Notes under the pieces: generated by a model
Seen by the model: the letters and a program-made list of their open reading frames with translations, nothing else
What the model was told of the DNA's origin: nothing
Databases searched by the model: none
Assembly (NCBI GenBank): GCA_033239525.1
Contig: BSYO01000022.1
Span: 13,402,923-13,466,922, forward strand
Reading direction: 5' to 3'
Origin: Nepenthes gracilis
Taxonomy: Eukaryota; Streptophyta; Magnoliopsida; Caryophyllales; Nepenthaceae
Length of the DNA: 64,000 bases
In this document: positions 34,010 through 46,129 of the stretch, piece by piece
Layout: every line of letters begins with the position of its first letter
How positions within the stretch are numbered: the stretch's first letter is position 1
Made by a program: the position numbers and the translations under genes

Positions 34010-35007
34010 ATGTTCAGCTGCTTCAACCAGAAGTGTAACTCGGTTCATTTTGTATTAGTTTCCTAAAAATTGGTTCTACCCTACAAACTTGATTTCAATC
34101 CAAGCTGAAGATATTTAGGTTGGAAGCAATTTTACTTAAACGGTTATTTATTTATCTAAAGCTTATAAAGTGATCAAGATTCCAAGGCCAAATCATACAA
34201 TCTCAAGTGGTCCATGGAAACACAAGCGCTATTCTTCTGCAGGTCCAGTTTTTAAAGGTAGAAAAGGTGAATAAAGGGCGCCAAACATTCAAAACTCTCT
34301 TTTTCATAACATCCATAAATAAGAATTAGCCTTTCACATGAAAAGCCACACTACACACAGCGAAAGTTCCAATTTGAAAGGTTCTATGAAGTTCAACTCC
34401 TCCAGAATTTAAAGAAGGCAGAAATGACATATGGAAGAAGTTCACACAATGAGTATGAAAGAGTGCAACATCAGTTTCTCTTCAAGGATGCCTCAGCCAT
34501 CATGAGAAAGCCTAGGCTTACCAAACAATTTAGACTATATTGAACCCTTGGCTTGCCTACAAATCTATACTATATTGATGCATAGTGAGAACTGAGAAGA
34601 GGAGACGCAGAGGCCTTACATGATGGAGCTTCGAGTTTCAAGCTGTGATCGATTCAAAGCAAGGAGCTCTGCCCTATCTAAAAAGGGCTGAGAATCCTTG
34701 AAGATACAATTCACTATGAATGACCAAAATAGGCGATAGCGTAAGCAACAAAGAGGTAGAGAGATAGCCGGTATAACTGAACTAGTGGCTTGAATCTATG
34801 GTCACATCAGAGAGAGAACTCCGGTGGAAAGGGCGGCCGCTATTTAGATGCTTTTATTTACTCCATTAAGAATCGGAAGAAATATCAATTACATTAACAA
34901 TTCTCTCTTTTTTTTTAATTCCATTCTCTCATTGTCAATTATATTTTATTAACTTATATTAAAACCTAAATTTGAGAAATTTACGTAAAAATTAGAAACT
35001 AACATTT
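34010..35007 (-). promoter_or_regulatory. 5' flank and probable 5' UTR/promoter of the RBM19/MRD1-like gene
   Basis: About 1 kb lies upstream of the start codon on the minus strand. It is not recognisably repetitive and has moderate AT content up to about 34860, then strongly AT-rich sequence with a T run near 34908. Transcription start and TATA box cannot be placed with confidence. A 5'-UTR intron is possible. Confidence 0.35.
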
Positions 35008-35012
35008 ATTTT

Positions 35013-36048
35013 TGATGAATCTGACGGTCCATGGGCCAGCCCAGAGCCCGGCCTACAAAAGGACGATGGAACGAGGAGCAACAGCCTAGCAAGAAGCTCC
35101 CCTCAACCCTAAATCCATGGCGTGTGACAGCAGGCCCAAGCAACAAGCTCCAAGTCTGCTCAGCGATGTATGGGCCATTAGGCCAGCCCACCAGATAGGT
35201 CCACAGACGCAACTCAGCCCTCTCCAACTTAGCAAATAAATCCAACAGCCCCTGTCATCACACAGTCCCAGATGGCTGCAAGGGCAAGGATCGCAGGCGA
35301 CAGCCACCAACCTGCCACCCACAGGATTACAGCGGTACAGAGTGCCAAGGATGAAAGCACAATGATAGCTCCCCAAAGGCATACGGCTGTAGCACTTGCG
35401 ACCCACAACTGCAGGCGCAGGGTGTCAGCCACTCACAGTTGCAAAGACATGGAGCCCTCAAGACTAACTACCTACACTCCCTCTATAAATACATCTCTTC
35501 CTCAAAAAGAGAAGGATCCGATCCCGGAACTCTGAACCAACGGTCAAACCATCAGACCTCCTACCGACATTTAGTCCAGCAAAAACACCAGTTGACTCAA
35601 CAGCCAAGCAACCAAGAGCAACCAATCACTTGGACCTTAGAGACCAACTGACACTGCTCGCTCTCACTCTCTCACAAAGTAACAAGAGCGACTCCCATTC
35701 CTACAAGCCACTCCCCCGTGAGTGCAAACTCCCCTTAGCCGCTCATCTCTCCAAGCACGACAAACGAAGCTAACCGTCCATCGCACACTCACTCCCCTCA
35801 TACTAGTATCTACGAATTACTCTCTCATCCTCCCATCTTTCTTTTCAGCTGAGAAAGATTTCTCACTTGTACGTCAAACGATAAACTGATGAGCGAGTCC
35901 TGCCATCTTTTAACCCCTTATTTGTTAGTTGTGGTGTGCAGAATCCAGATTTGAAACAACAATGACTGTACCCACTTTAATTCAACATACCGGGCAAGAT
36001 TAAACGGCTCCCTAATTCATTCAGAAATCCAAATCCAAGGGCACATCA
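35013..36048. mobile_element. Solo LTR of a Tat/Ogre-like gypsy element (1036 bp)
   Basis: It begins TGATGAATC and ends GGCACATCA, so the ends are complementary (TGATG/CATCA). ATTTT occurs on both sides (35008-35012 and 36049-36053) as a 5-bp TSD. Inside are GC-rich sequence, CTATAAATAC near 35481 and a CTTGTACGTC-type leader near 35867. It ends in a TTAGTTGTGGTGTGCAGAATC block like the one in the LTR at 40292-41251, which points to plus orientation. No internal domain is present. The open frames inside are accidental. Confidence 0.7.
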
Positions 36049-36053
36049 ATTTT

Positions 36054-37230
36054 AAATTTTGATGTTCTTTTAAATATTTTTGACATTACATATATTATAT
36101 ACAATTCAAAATATAATCAATTTTACTTAATTGCTTTTATAAATAAACACTTTAAACATATTTTTTTTCTAAATGACTTCAAATTTGCTCAAAAGCCAGA
36201 ATTATAAAAGCTTGAGAGGAGAGATTAAAATAAGAATTTTATTAGAAGAAAAGGGGGGGGAAGAATTACAAACTATTTTAATTTATTGGCCATAATTTAA
36301 GAATATATTACGGTCAAGTAAGAAGTTTCTATGTAATTCTCCGATAATTACAATCGAGTATATTATTTAATTTAGTAACACTACAGTAATAATAATATAA
36401 TATGCATAAAATAGTTATAATAATAACAATGATAAAATAATAATACATATAATAATTAAAATAATATAATAATGATATAATATATATAATAATTATAATA
36501 AAAATCATAATATAACCATAAAAAAAAAAAAGAGGAAACTCTCTCTCTCTCCCCCCCTCTCTCTCCAGACTTCTCCTTCCCAAACTCAATCCTCAACCAC
36601 TCTCTCTCACCATGTCATCGGGATGATTTCTCCCAGCCAATTTCTGTACTGTATCACCTATTCTCACCAACCCAGCTGCAACATCTTGCTTTCAGGAATT
36701 TTATTTTAGTCATCACCTCGTGTTTAACGGATGGCGAGAGCGGCAAAAATCAGACAACGAAAAGAGAGAGAGAACGGTGAGAGCAAGGGTCGAAGGAGAA
36801 GAAGAAAAAGGCAAATCAGTAATTTACTCAATTACCGTTGGTGTTCGCCAATGATGCCGTTGCCATGGAGCAAATTTAAGACAAGTGACTCCTTTTACTT
36901 TTACTATCTCCACTAACTTGCAAGTAACTCTCCGTATTTCGCCCATTTCTCCGTTTACAAGTGATTTTCTTTTCCACAATTTTATGGGAACAAACGGGGA
37001 GAGAGAGAGAGAGAGAGAGAAAGAGCGCAATCGAGAATGGAACACAATTTCATGGAAATCCTGTTAATAGTGGAAAGCATCGAACTTACTTAGAGGTTTC
37101 CATAGTCTGCGCCGTCGTGCCGTGCCAAATCGCCGTCGGGCGAAGAGTAACTAGGGCAACGGCAGGGAATGACGAAGGGAGGAACAAGAAGCAAAAAAAG
37201 GGAAAGGCACGGAATATATGTATATTTTAA
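36054..37230. other. AT-rich DNA followed by a CT-rich leader-like stretch, no gene found
   Basis: 36054-36530 is AT-rich with a G run at 36252. 36537-37200 is richer in GC, with CT tracts near 36540 and a GA microsatellite at 36999-37021. Read on the minus strand it follows an AT microsatellite (37232-37265), the same order as in the LTR-like segment ending at 44424. It may therefore be the promoter and leader of a decayed LTR. Short frames on both strands have no recognisable domain. Confidence 0.3.
36999..37021. repeat. GA microsatellite
   Basis: An uninterrupted run of GA of about 23 bases. Confidence 0.95.

Positions 37231-37231
<1 letters not shown>

Positions 37232-37265
<34 letters not shown>
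37232..37265. repeat. AT microsatellite
   Basis: An uninterrupted AT run. A second one lies at 37391-37417. Confidence 0.95.
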
Positions 37266-37274
<9 letters not shown>

Positions 37275-37390
37275 AAATATTTATATTATATTAGATGATA
37301 AAAATATATATATCATATTAAAATATGGATATATAATAATTTAGAATAATAATTATATATATAAATATATATTTATATGTATTTTAGTAA

Positions 37391-37417
37391 TATATATATA
37401 TATATATATATATATAT
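37391..37417. repeat. AT microsatellite
   Basis: TA repeated about 13 times. Confidence 0.95.
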
Positions 37418-39084
37418 TACATTATAATTTAGAATAATAATTTTTATATATATGTATATTAATTTAGTAAGTTATATATATTGTATTAATTATTTCTTAA
37501 AACATTTTTTTATATTAATTGATTTCAAATAATAATAAAAATTATCGGATTATATTCTGTTGCAGTAAAATTAAGTATATTTTTGATATTTAATGATCAT
37601 ACAAGTAAATTTTGTGAAAAATTAAAGTATTAGCAATAATTAGATAGAATTTTATTAAGTCGACAACATAATGACGTATAAGTGGATGTTAAAACGTTAG
37701 AGGAATCGAATTAGTCCTAATTTAGCACTGGAATTGAATAATTAGTAGTATCGTTAACAGTTACGAGACTTAATGGATTGTCGTCAACCATTTGAGATAA
37801 TGTGGACGAATACTTAATATGTCCTTAATACTCTCTTTTTCAGATGATGACATTATTTGTGTTAACTTTGATCACATGTGTATAACCTTTATCAGCACTG
37901 AACAAGACTTATATCTTTAAATTTGTTAAGTTCTTTTGCGTATATACTTGTTTACATGAATATACATTGTTAGCTTTTTACAATTAAGATAAAGGAGATA
38001 ATGTGAAAAATGTTACGGTATTAAGAAATATAAAACCTGCAATACATTATTGTAATTTATAATCATTCGATACTGATTTTTCGTATAATTGTGATGATAA
38101 TATATATTATTTGGCGTGGATGGACACTTATAGGCGAGAAATATTATAAATTGTATGAGTATATTATGATTACAACTTTTGATAGAATTGTAAAGGTAGT
38201 AAGATACTATGAGTAACCTCGTACTACTTATCTAACCGTTGGGGAGTAAAATACGCGACATTTGATTTACGGTGGTAGAATGAGGTCCAAAAGATTTTTT
38301 GTAATATATCATTATTGTTGATACCTATTTAATTGGAATTCAATGAAATTCATGAATTATATTGGGCAGAATCCATGTGTCAGATTTTATGACATTCGAA
38401 TTCATTAAAATTCATGATATTTATTGTTATTTGATATTTGGGGTGATTTACGCTAATATTTAAACCAGAATATCTCTTTTATTTTCTCGTGATACAAGAT
38501 TTCGGATATATTTAACTATTACTGGTGAATCTTTTTGTTTTTTGTGATACAAGAGTCTGGTATGACATTCCTTGCTATTGATTTTAAGTTGTAGATATGA
38601 CAAGATGCATATTTTGGATAAATTTATTTGTTAAATTTTATACTACTATTGTATTTTTTCTACATTGCATACGTAAAATATTTGTTGTTATTATTCGTTA
38701 TTGATTATTTTCACTTGTTGGGTATTTAATTTATATTTAGGTTTTATTGGCTCAAAATTGAATTGATTATATAGAGCTAACGAGTGATCCTATTTTTATT
38801 ATAAAACTTTTAATTAGAGAAAATTTTAAAAACTAGTTATTATCATGTCAATGAGAGACACGTCAGATATACCTTGATAGAGATTTTGTGGTTTATTTCA
38901 AGTTATGACCCATAAATTTTAAGTAGTTTTATTTTAGTGGATAGTTACTCGATGTATAATTAAGATAATGAATTTATCATGGGAAATGTTTATATTATCA
39001 TGGACATCTAATGATTCTATGATCTGATATTTTTCGTGTGAATAGTTCGGGCAGTGTTTAATGATTAGGGTCCAGGTTGTCACA
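37418..39084. other. AT-rich decayed sequence, possible LTR terminus at 39084
   Basis: No gene is visible. Near 39070-39084 the sequence GGGTCCAGGTTGTCACA reads, on the minus strand, as TGTGACAACCTGGACC, a plausible start of a plant gypsy LTR. The matching other end was not found, so this is only a suggestion. Confidence 0.25.
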
Positions 39085-39540
39085 CTCTCAAAGCGTTTAG
39101 TGGATTTTTACTCAAAGTCATACAAATAGTTCTATAAAATAATCTTATAAAAAGGCCGTAGATTTCTCTTATAAGTAAACATTTACATTTTGTTCATAGT
39201 TTATAGATGTCAAAGACTCAAAAAGTAGCTAATAAAGAGATGGCTAAACCACTTCTAAAATCGTCATAAAACGCTTGAGAACTTCGTGCCAAACATTCTT
39301 GATTCATTTCACTCGAACAAAAATTTAATCAAACTGTAAGCAAATTTTCAAATCCATTTTCACTCTCCCACCATTGTATCAACCTCAAGCAAACTCTTCT
39401 ATTAGCATTTTGCTCAAGCCGAGCAATGGGACGAACTCTCTACTCATATTTCATACAAGATCGAACGACCAATAACTAACCTCGAGCCAAGGAGCTTTGC
39501 GCAAATATCTGAATAGGCCCGTGCCACCCAACGGTCTGAA
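39085..39540. other. AT-rich intergenic DNA, nothing recognised
   Basis: No open frame of note, no repeat structure and no RNA gene is seen. Confidence 0.4.
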
Positions 39541-39716
39541 CTAATGTGGCATAAGGGCTCTGCCACAGCACAAATGCAGCAGTTTGGATCAAGTCCGATA
39601 GCTATGAAATGCTTTGGTTTTTTTTTTTACATATGAAAATAAAAAAAAAAAAATTATGTGGCCATTGGATTTGATCCAAACAACCATATTTGTGCGGCAC
39701 AAGCTCTATGCATCAG
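39541..39716. mobile_element. Hairpin (foldback) MITE-like element
   Basis: The left arm has GGCATAAGGGCTCTGCC, then GCACAAATGCAGCAGTTTGG. The right arm, reverse-complemented, has GATGCATAGAGCTTGTGCC, then GCACAAATATGGTTGTTTGG. The arms are about 85 bases long and meet at a T run followed by ACATATGAAAAT and an A run. The family is not identified, and a target duplication is not clear. Confidence 0.6.
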
Positions 39717-40032
39717 TACAATATAGGGCCCCTCGTCTCCTCAATTGAAAATATATGCATACTTGAGTTTAAGAAAAGGCAACAAATGAATGAAGTCGTA
39801 TAAAATAAAACTTAGATTATGGCTCAGTGATACCATATATTATTGTGAATTTTGTTAACAATAAAATCCGGCCTAACACAAGTGACATTATTATATTTTT
39901 ATGTGTAAAATGTTTTTTTTTTTTTAATTTTTTCTAAAGATCAAAAACTCATGTAAACGTCTAAGGTAAATTCTATGAAAAAATATTTAAAAATATTTAA
40001 TAATTAGTTAATAAATTAACGTAAATTTCCGT

Positions 40033-40063
<31 letters not shown>

Positions 40064-40247
40064 GTAGTTTTGAACTTTCATTTTAGTACTTGTTGTAACG
40101 CATAAAAAACAAGTCCTTGAATTGACTATTTTCTAATTGTATTGTAAAGCATATATGATGCTTTAAAAAAATAACTCTAAAAGCACAGAAGTGCAAAAAA
40201 AAAAAAAAAAAGATTAAATTTTAAGTTTTTGGCGTCTAATCTTTACC

Positions 40248-40248
<1 letters not shown>
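39717..40248. other. AT-rich DNA with homopolymers and a TA microsatellite
   Basis: It contains TA repeats at 40032-40058, a T run near 39913 and an A run near 40195. No gene is seen. Confidence 0.5.

Positions 40249-40291
<43 letters not shown>
40249..40291. repeat. AAT (ATA/TAA) microsatellite beside solo LTR
   Basis: TAA units run up to the TGTTGGGTCCC start of the solo LTR. A remnant (ATAATAATA) continues just beyond its other end at 41252. Confidence 0.9.
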
Positions 40292-41251
40292 TGTTGGGTC
40301 CCATGTTCAGGCCCATGAAGAGTTTCGAGGCCCATGAGAAGGAAGACAAAGCCCGTGCGGGATGACGAGCCCAGCCCAGTTGTCCAGAAAGCATATACAG
40401 AGCCACGCTCGCAGAAGACGGAAACTTGCAACATTAACGACCACCGAAAACTAACAAAGGCGGAAAGGCCACCAATAGGAAAGAACTGGCACACAACGCT
40501 AACGGCCACGCAGCACTGCAAAGCACCCGGCCAAATCCTCGCTCTGTGGAAAACCAGCGTGGGCGGCAACGCCAGAGCCTCGCCACCACTTCGTGAAACG
40601 ACAAATGGACATGACCGGTGGTCCACGATAGCGACCAACGGCAAATGAGCCCTCACAACGGGCATCTTGGCGCCCAGAGTCCAATGGGGAGGGGCCTATA
40701 AGAGCTCCCACACCCCACGAAGAAAGGGATCCAATTTTTCCGACTCAGATTCCTAGTTGCAACCCGCTTACGAACTCTGAGTTTCCCTCTTCTCACCTCG
40801 ATCACAAGAAGGAAAAGAGCTGGAACTGAGAACGCTCTCACTTCCTTTTGGCACGAGCTAGCTCACGATCACAATCCCTCCGTCTACTCAAACCACAAGA
40901 AAGTTAGCCACCCATTACGGTGCATCGAGGAAGTCAGGCCTTCCATAACTTGCTCACTGCATTCTCCATATCACCTTACACGCATCTCTCACGCCATTAC
41001 AGCATTTATCCGCGCACTGCTCTTAGCGTGCGCCATTTTCGTTCATTGCGGGAATTTGCTGACTTGAGCGTTGGAGCGGCCTCGGTGGGAGAAATCCTGC
41101 CGGACCCCTAGCCTCTTGTTTGTTATTTGTGTTGTGCAGATTCAGGTTCATGGAGACGGAGACCGGACTCTTCTCCTGACGTCGTCGCGTGCTAGGGAAT
41201 CCAAAGGCTCTCTAATCCGTTCGGCAACCGCGGACCCGGGACATAACAACA
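40292..41251. mobile_element. Solo LTR of a Tat/Ogre-like gypsy element (960 bp)
   Basis: It begins TGTTGGGTCCC and ends GGGACATAACAACA. ATAAT lies on both sides (40287-40291, 41252-41256), but the microsatellite context weakens this as proof of a TSD. The leader-like GACTTGAGCGTTGGAG block near 41060 and the TTATTTGTGTTGTGCAGATTC block near 41120 are hallmarks of Tat/Ogre LTR R-U5 regions and give plus orientation. Inside are GC-rich, accidental frames on both strands. No internal domain is present. Confidence 0.75.
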
Positions 41252-42489
41252 ATAATAATATGGGATAAAATTGATAATAAAATAAAATTTAAGAATATAA
41301 TTAAAAAAATAAAAGTTAACATATAATTAAAAAAATTGTGAAAAGTCTAAGACATGTGTGATATCTTCAGAAATTCCCTAAAAAAATATTTACAGAAATT
41401 TTATTTGGAAAACTATGGAATTCCTGTTTAATCAATCTCTATAGCAGAAAATTCTTAAAAATTTATTTTCATGTTACTTAAGTTTGCTAAAGTTTACCAG
41501 AAATTTAAAAACTAGAAAAAAAGAGTTTTTTTTTTCTAAACAAATTTATATAAATTTTCTAAATTTTGAATTTTATTCAAAAGTTTTCCAAAAAATAACA
41601 TAAAATTCACTCAATTAACTAGGCTTATACATCTATACATTTGGGTAAAATCGTAAGTAAATGATACTATAATAAGTATTAAAGTGATAAATTAATATCA
41701 TTCTCCTAAAAGATTAATTTTTTTACCAGTATTAAAATTAGTATTATCCTGGTATCATCTAAATAGTCAAATTAAATAAAATGATAATTAAGTAACTAAC
41801 CAAACTAGTAGTTATTGCGGAATCACGATAAAATGAGATTAAGGAATTCGAATTTCTCATATATAATATTTAATTATAATGTACATGTAACTTATATCAA
41901 TTAATAATACAATAAATATAACCATAGAATATGAATGTTATTCAAATAATAATGAGACATTTAAAAGTATTAATAATAACTAAAAATAATTATTAAAAGA
42001 GAATAATATTTCACCGATAAATTTTAAAAGGGCATAGTTGGACTAATTTCTTTTTAAGTTTTCTGAAATTTTGGAGAAAAATTCAGCATAGATGATTTCC
42101 AACTCTTAAAATCAATCAAAATCTGAGATTTTTTTTTTTTTAGATCTTTAATATTATCTGACATATCTATTTCTTTTTGAAATTATTGAAATTTTAACTT
42201 TTATGAACATATAATTATAAAGTTTGAATTAAAATTTTCAACAATGCCAGTTAAGCAAAGATGACCATTCTGCCCCTATTCCTCCAATATCATCTTTATT
42301 AGCTAACAACTAGCAAAAATTATTTAGAAATCACTTAAATATGAGAATTTATCATTAAATTATCATGTCCTGAAATTTAGCAAGTCTAAATAATTATTTA
42401 TAAAAATAAAAATTCTAAATAAATTTAATAATAATAGTAAATCATAAAATTCGAGCGTGATAAATCAAAATATAGAACCCGACAAATCA
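41252..42489. other. AT-rich intergenic DNA, nothing recognised
   Basis: Strongly AT-rich sequence with T and A runs. A fragment near 42260 (GATGACCATTCTGCCCC) resembles a phrase found in many plant gypsy LTRs, so old LTR debris is likely. Confidence 0.4.
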
Positions 42490-43040
42490 AACTGTACAGG
42501 ATCTCATCGAACAACTATCTGATTAATATGCATGTGACCTGCTCTACAAATAGTCGTAAGAAAAATAATTGAATAACATAACAACTCGTTCATATAAGCA
42601 GACAACATCATAAGTCCATAGTACATAATCCGAAGGTCTATATTTTGGCCAAACCCAATATCCAAATATAACTCAACAATCCAAACTAGGGAAACAAAAT
42701 ATAGGTGCCATCGTCTATATCTAATGAACATAGTACTCACTGAAATACAAGGTACCACGTCAAACCTCACCCAACTTTTGCAACAGATCCAAATCTCTTA
42801 CTCTAAAGGAATAAAATAAAAAATGTGATATTAAAACTCAACGAATATCATTATACACATGCACGAAACAGTATATATAAAAATCAAGGGCAGTTCATAA
42901 TCAAATATCAAAAGCAAATAACAAATACAAATCCAAATTGCTGATATTAAAAGCTAACAATTAAATTCGAAGTAGCATCTCATATTAGAAAGCCAGATTA
43001 GTACAATAGACAAATGAACTAAGATCCATATCTCGTATGT

Positions 43041-43290
43041 ATAACCACTGGCTATATTTTAAGCCTATAACTACTCGGTTATCTATTATTATCATATCGG
43101 CTATATTTTAGGCTTACAGCTATTTGGCTATCTTTTATCATTATAAAAACTACATTTTAGGTTTACAACTATTCAGTAATCTTTTAATATCATATCGACT
43201 ACATTTTAGGCTTGCAACTACTCGACCATCATTTATTATCACATCGACCACATTTTAGGTTTGTAAGTACTCGATCATCTTTTATTATCA
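43041..43290. repeat. Tandem repeat, about 50-60 bp unit, five diverged copies
   Basis: Each copy contains a core like CTACATTTTAGGCTTGCAAC followed by TACTCG and a TTATTATCA spacer. The copies are diverged. It lies within the LTR-like segment 42490-44424. Confidence 0.75.
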
Positions 43291-43304
43291 TCACATATCA
43301 ACTC

Positions 43305-43424
43305 CACCAGGCCCCAAACTATCACAGTCCCACATGGATCAACCCACTGAGCCTTAGACCACCACAATCCCACATGGGTCAATCCACCGGGCATCGAACC
43401 ACCACGATCCCATACAGATCGACT
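43305..43424. repeat. Tandem repeat, 40-bp unit, three copies
   Basis: Three consecutive units each contain ACCACCACAATCCCACATGG or a near variant. They directly follow the 43041-43290 block. Confidence 0.8.
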
Positions 43425-44241
43425 CTCATTTTTGGCCTTCATCACCTCCACCTCACTGTCTACCTCTCTGCCATTCGAAACCTCATTCTACCTTGTGAGA
43501 TTTTAGAGCAGGACAACCCAAAACTGCTACTCCATGGCCAAGCTCCTGCATAACGACTTCTAGATGCCAAAAAATTCTCTAGAATCATAAAACCCTACAA
43601 AACCTTCAAATTGACCTGTAAATCACACATACATTTATAGAATAAACATATTGAATGTATAAAAATAACATCTATGTTAGTAAAATTTTTAAATAGTACT
43701 CAAAATAAATCATAAATTAAATCAAATCAAGAATATTGGTAAAGGATACTTATCTCAACTTTATACTCCGCAGTTCAAAAGAAATGATGCTTTGAATTAC
43801 CTGAATGATGCTTTCTCTCTCCTCTGCAGTGCACCCTTTCTCTCTACTTGCGTGGCTTCTCTCTCTTGCCGTGTTAGTCGTTTGTTGCCTCACTTGTGAG
43901 CCGTCGCCTCTACCTCCTCTCTCGACCATTGACTTTTCTTGACTGCTCTCTCTCTCTTCATCGCGTGTCACCACTACCACCGCCTCCTCTCTCGGCACGA
44001 GCTTCCTCTTCCCTACGTGATCTCCTCCTGCCACGCAGCTGCCGCTGCTCCCTTCTCTTGTTTCTTTTCATTTTTTTTTTCTCTTCTCTTTCGTCTTCTC
44101 CCTCGCGTGACTCTCATCTCTCTTTTCTTTCTTTTCTTTTTTGCTTTGTTCCGTTGCTTTTACTACACCAAATCCTTCCCCTTTTATTTTCCTTTCTTTT
44201 CCCCCTTACCGGCCATGGTTTTGGCCCACGATTTTTCTCTT

Positions 44242-44263
44242 TATATATATATATATATATATA
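44242..44263. repeat. TA microsatellite
   Basis: About 11 TA units, probably the TATA region of the decayed LTR read on the minus strand. Confidence 0.9.
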
Positions 44264-44424
44264 ATCGGTACTTGTGTGCCTCATGGGCCCACGTTAGGGG
44301 CCACACTGAAATCCTGATTTCCTTCAAATTTTATAATTTTAAATTAATTTTTATCATATCTAAATAATCTAAAATTACAATCAATATTAAAATAATCTAA
44401 ATGAAAATCCGAGATATTACATAA

Positions 44425-45258
44425 ATGGGTTCCAAATTATGGATATAATCTAAATGCATCAGATACTAAGAGACTTAGGTTTTGCTAGTCTCGAGCAAAA
44501 TAAAAAAATAAAATACAATTAAAATATCCTACAAAAATGGTACTTGAATTTAGATTAGACACTTTTAATTTTTTTAAGAAATTACTGAAAATATATGCTC
44601 AAAAGAAAATTCAATTACTATAAAGTAGAAGCTCAACCCTATCGGTTGCCATTAACATTAGATTCCTTTTATATGCATGTGAATAGCCACTAAAAACTTT
44701 GATGATTATGCAAACTATGAAATTACTTTTAAAATGTGAACTTTACATGCTTTTCATGTAAACTTTCCACTAATTTAGGTAAACGCATTATTAAAAATTA
44801 AAAGGTCATTGTGAACATGTAACATTAGATTAGAGAATTGATAATCAATGAAAGAATAGGATTCATAAAAGTAAGAGAACTTTCATATTTAAATGATTGA
44901 TGATAAAATTCTAATACCATAAAAAAATTTTATGTCTTTCTTTACAAGAAAAGTTAAGTGGCACGGCAACATTTATTGAAACAATATGGTTGAAAATATT
45001 TTGGCACCTAATTTAGTTGGACACAAATAAGAAAAAAGATTCTAGTTATGGTTGCTCAAGCATGGCAACCCTATATATTATTTATTTATTTTTTCTTTTT
45101 TTATTTGAGTTAAGAATACGTGCTTCACATATCATATTCATTTGTTTCACCGCTTTTGGAACTTCAATAGTTTTCCCAAAGCTATATAACTCAATATCAC
45201 GATTTTTAAAATTCTTTGAAATATAAGATAAATATTTTAGGCTTAAAATAGTATTTGA

Positions 45259-45312
<54 letters not shown>

Positions 45313-46124
45313 ACATGCATATTCTGCTCAAAGGAATTATTAAGGATAATTTCATGCAGAATATGCGAGAAAGACTCAATCATTCAAAAGATGACTTACA
45401 TTATTTTTTTAACATGATATTGTCTATGGTTCTATCTCAAAAGATAATTAAGTAAGCTTTAGAATTGATAATGAGATCTCATAAAAAGGACAATTTGCAT
45501 AAATTTTTTTCAAAGTAATCAATACAACTAATCGATCATAACTAAAATGTAAGAAAATTCACATGTTCAATTTAACAAACTCAAGTCAAATTAGGATACA
45601 AATGATATTCTTTGAGTTCTAGTGTGGTACATTCAAATTCAACCAAATTCTCATTATTAACATTTGATCATCCAACTAATTAACTACCAAAATAAAAACT
45701 AGAAGCAAAAATCTTAAATAAATGGATAAAATTTTTAAAATTTTTCATTTTTCTCAAGGGTTTTTTGAGAATGTTGTAGAAAAGTGATTCGAAATTATTA
45801 CTTTAAATTGGAATGTAACATTGTCCTCAGTATGGAATAAGATCAAAATATAAAGGTATAGAAAATTTTTCTGTGTGCAAACTAAAAATGTTAGAGCATC
45901 CTATTCCTTATATTTTCTGTCATTCTTAAATTTAAATATAGTCCTGAGTAAAATAAACAAACTACCATTAGTAAAATACCAAAACTAATAACGAACTACT
46001 TGAAAATTTTAGCCTAAAAGAAATGGTGGTTATGCAATTCAATAAATATTATCACCATTTTTCTTGACTTATTCACTACAAAACCTCAATAACCTAGCTA
46101 ATAATTTTATCGACGATGATTAAT
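44425..46124. other. AT-rich intergenic DNA with a TA microsatellite, no gene
   Basis: This holds a 50-base TA run at 45261-45310. No coding or RNA feature was recognised. It is the left flank into which the Tat element inserted. Confidence 0.6.
45261..45310. repeat. AT microsatellite (about 25 units)
   Basis: An uninterrupted run of alternating A and T. The open frame through it is an artefact. Confidence 0.95.
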
Positions 46125-46129
46125 CTTAC

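Larger units (their letters stand above)
42490..44424 (-). mobile_element. Decayed gypsy LTR (Tekay-like) in minus orientation
   Basis: On the minus strand it starts TGTAATATCTCGG at 44424, a classic plant gypsy LTR start. A TA-repeat TATA region (44242-44263), a CT/GA-rich leader (43800-44230) and two tandem repeat blocks follow. The far part (42500-42780) reads like an R-U5 region, with short phrases such as GTTCGATGAGATCCTGTAC. The other end is not resolved, so the left boundary is approximate. Leu/Phe/Ser-rich frames inside come from the CT-rich leader. Confidence 0.5.

Noticed and set aside
35272..35651. Two overlapping plus-strand frames near the solo LTR promoter
   Set aside because: They lie wholly inside a solo LTR with a TSD and have no recognisable domain.
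40334..40665. Frames of 104 and 140 codons on opposite strands
   Set aside because: They are GC-rich accidental frames in a solo LTR. The minus frame also reads through the AAT microsatellite.
43896..44367. Phe/Leu/Ser-rich frames suggesting a membrane protein
   Set aside because: They come from a CT-rich leader inside an LTR-like segment, and two frames are open at once because of low complexity.
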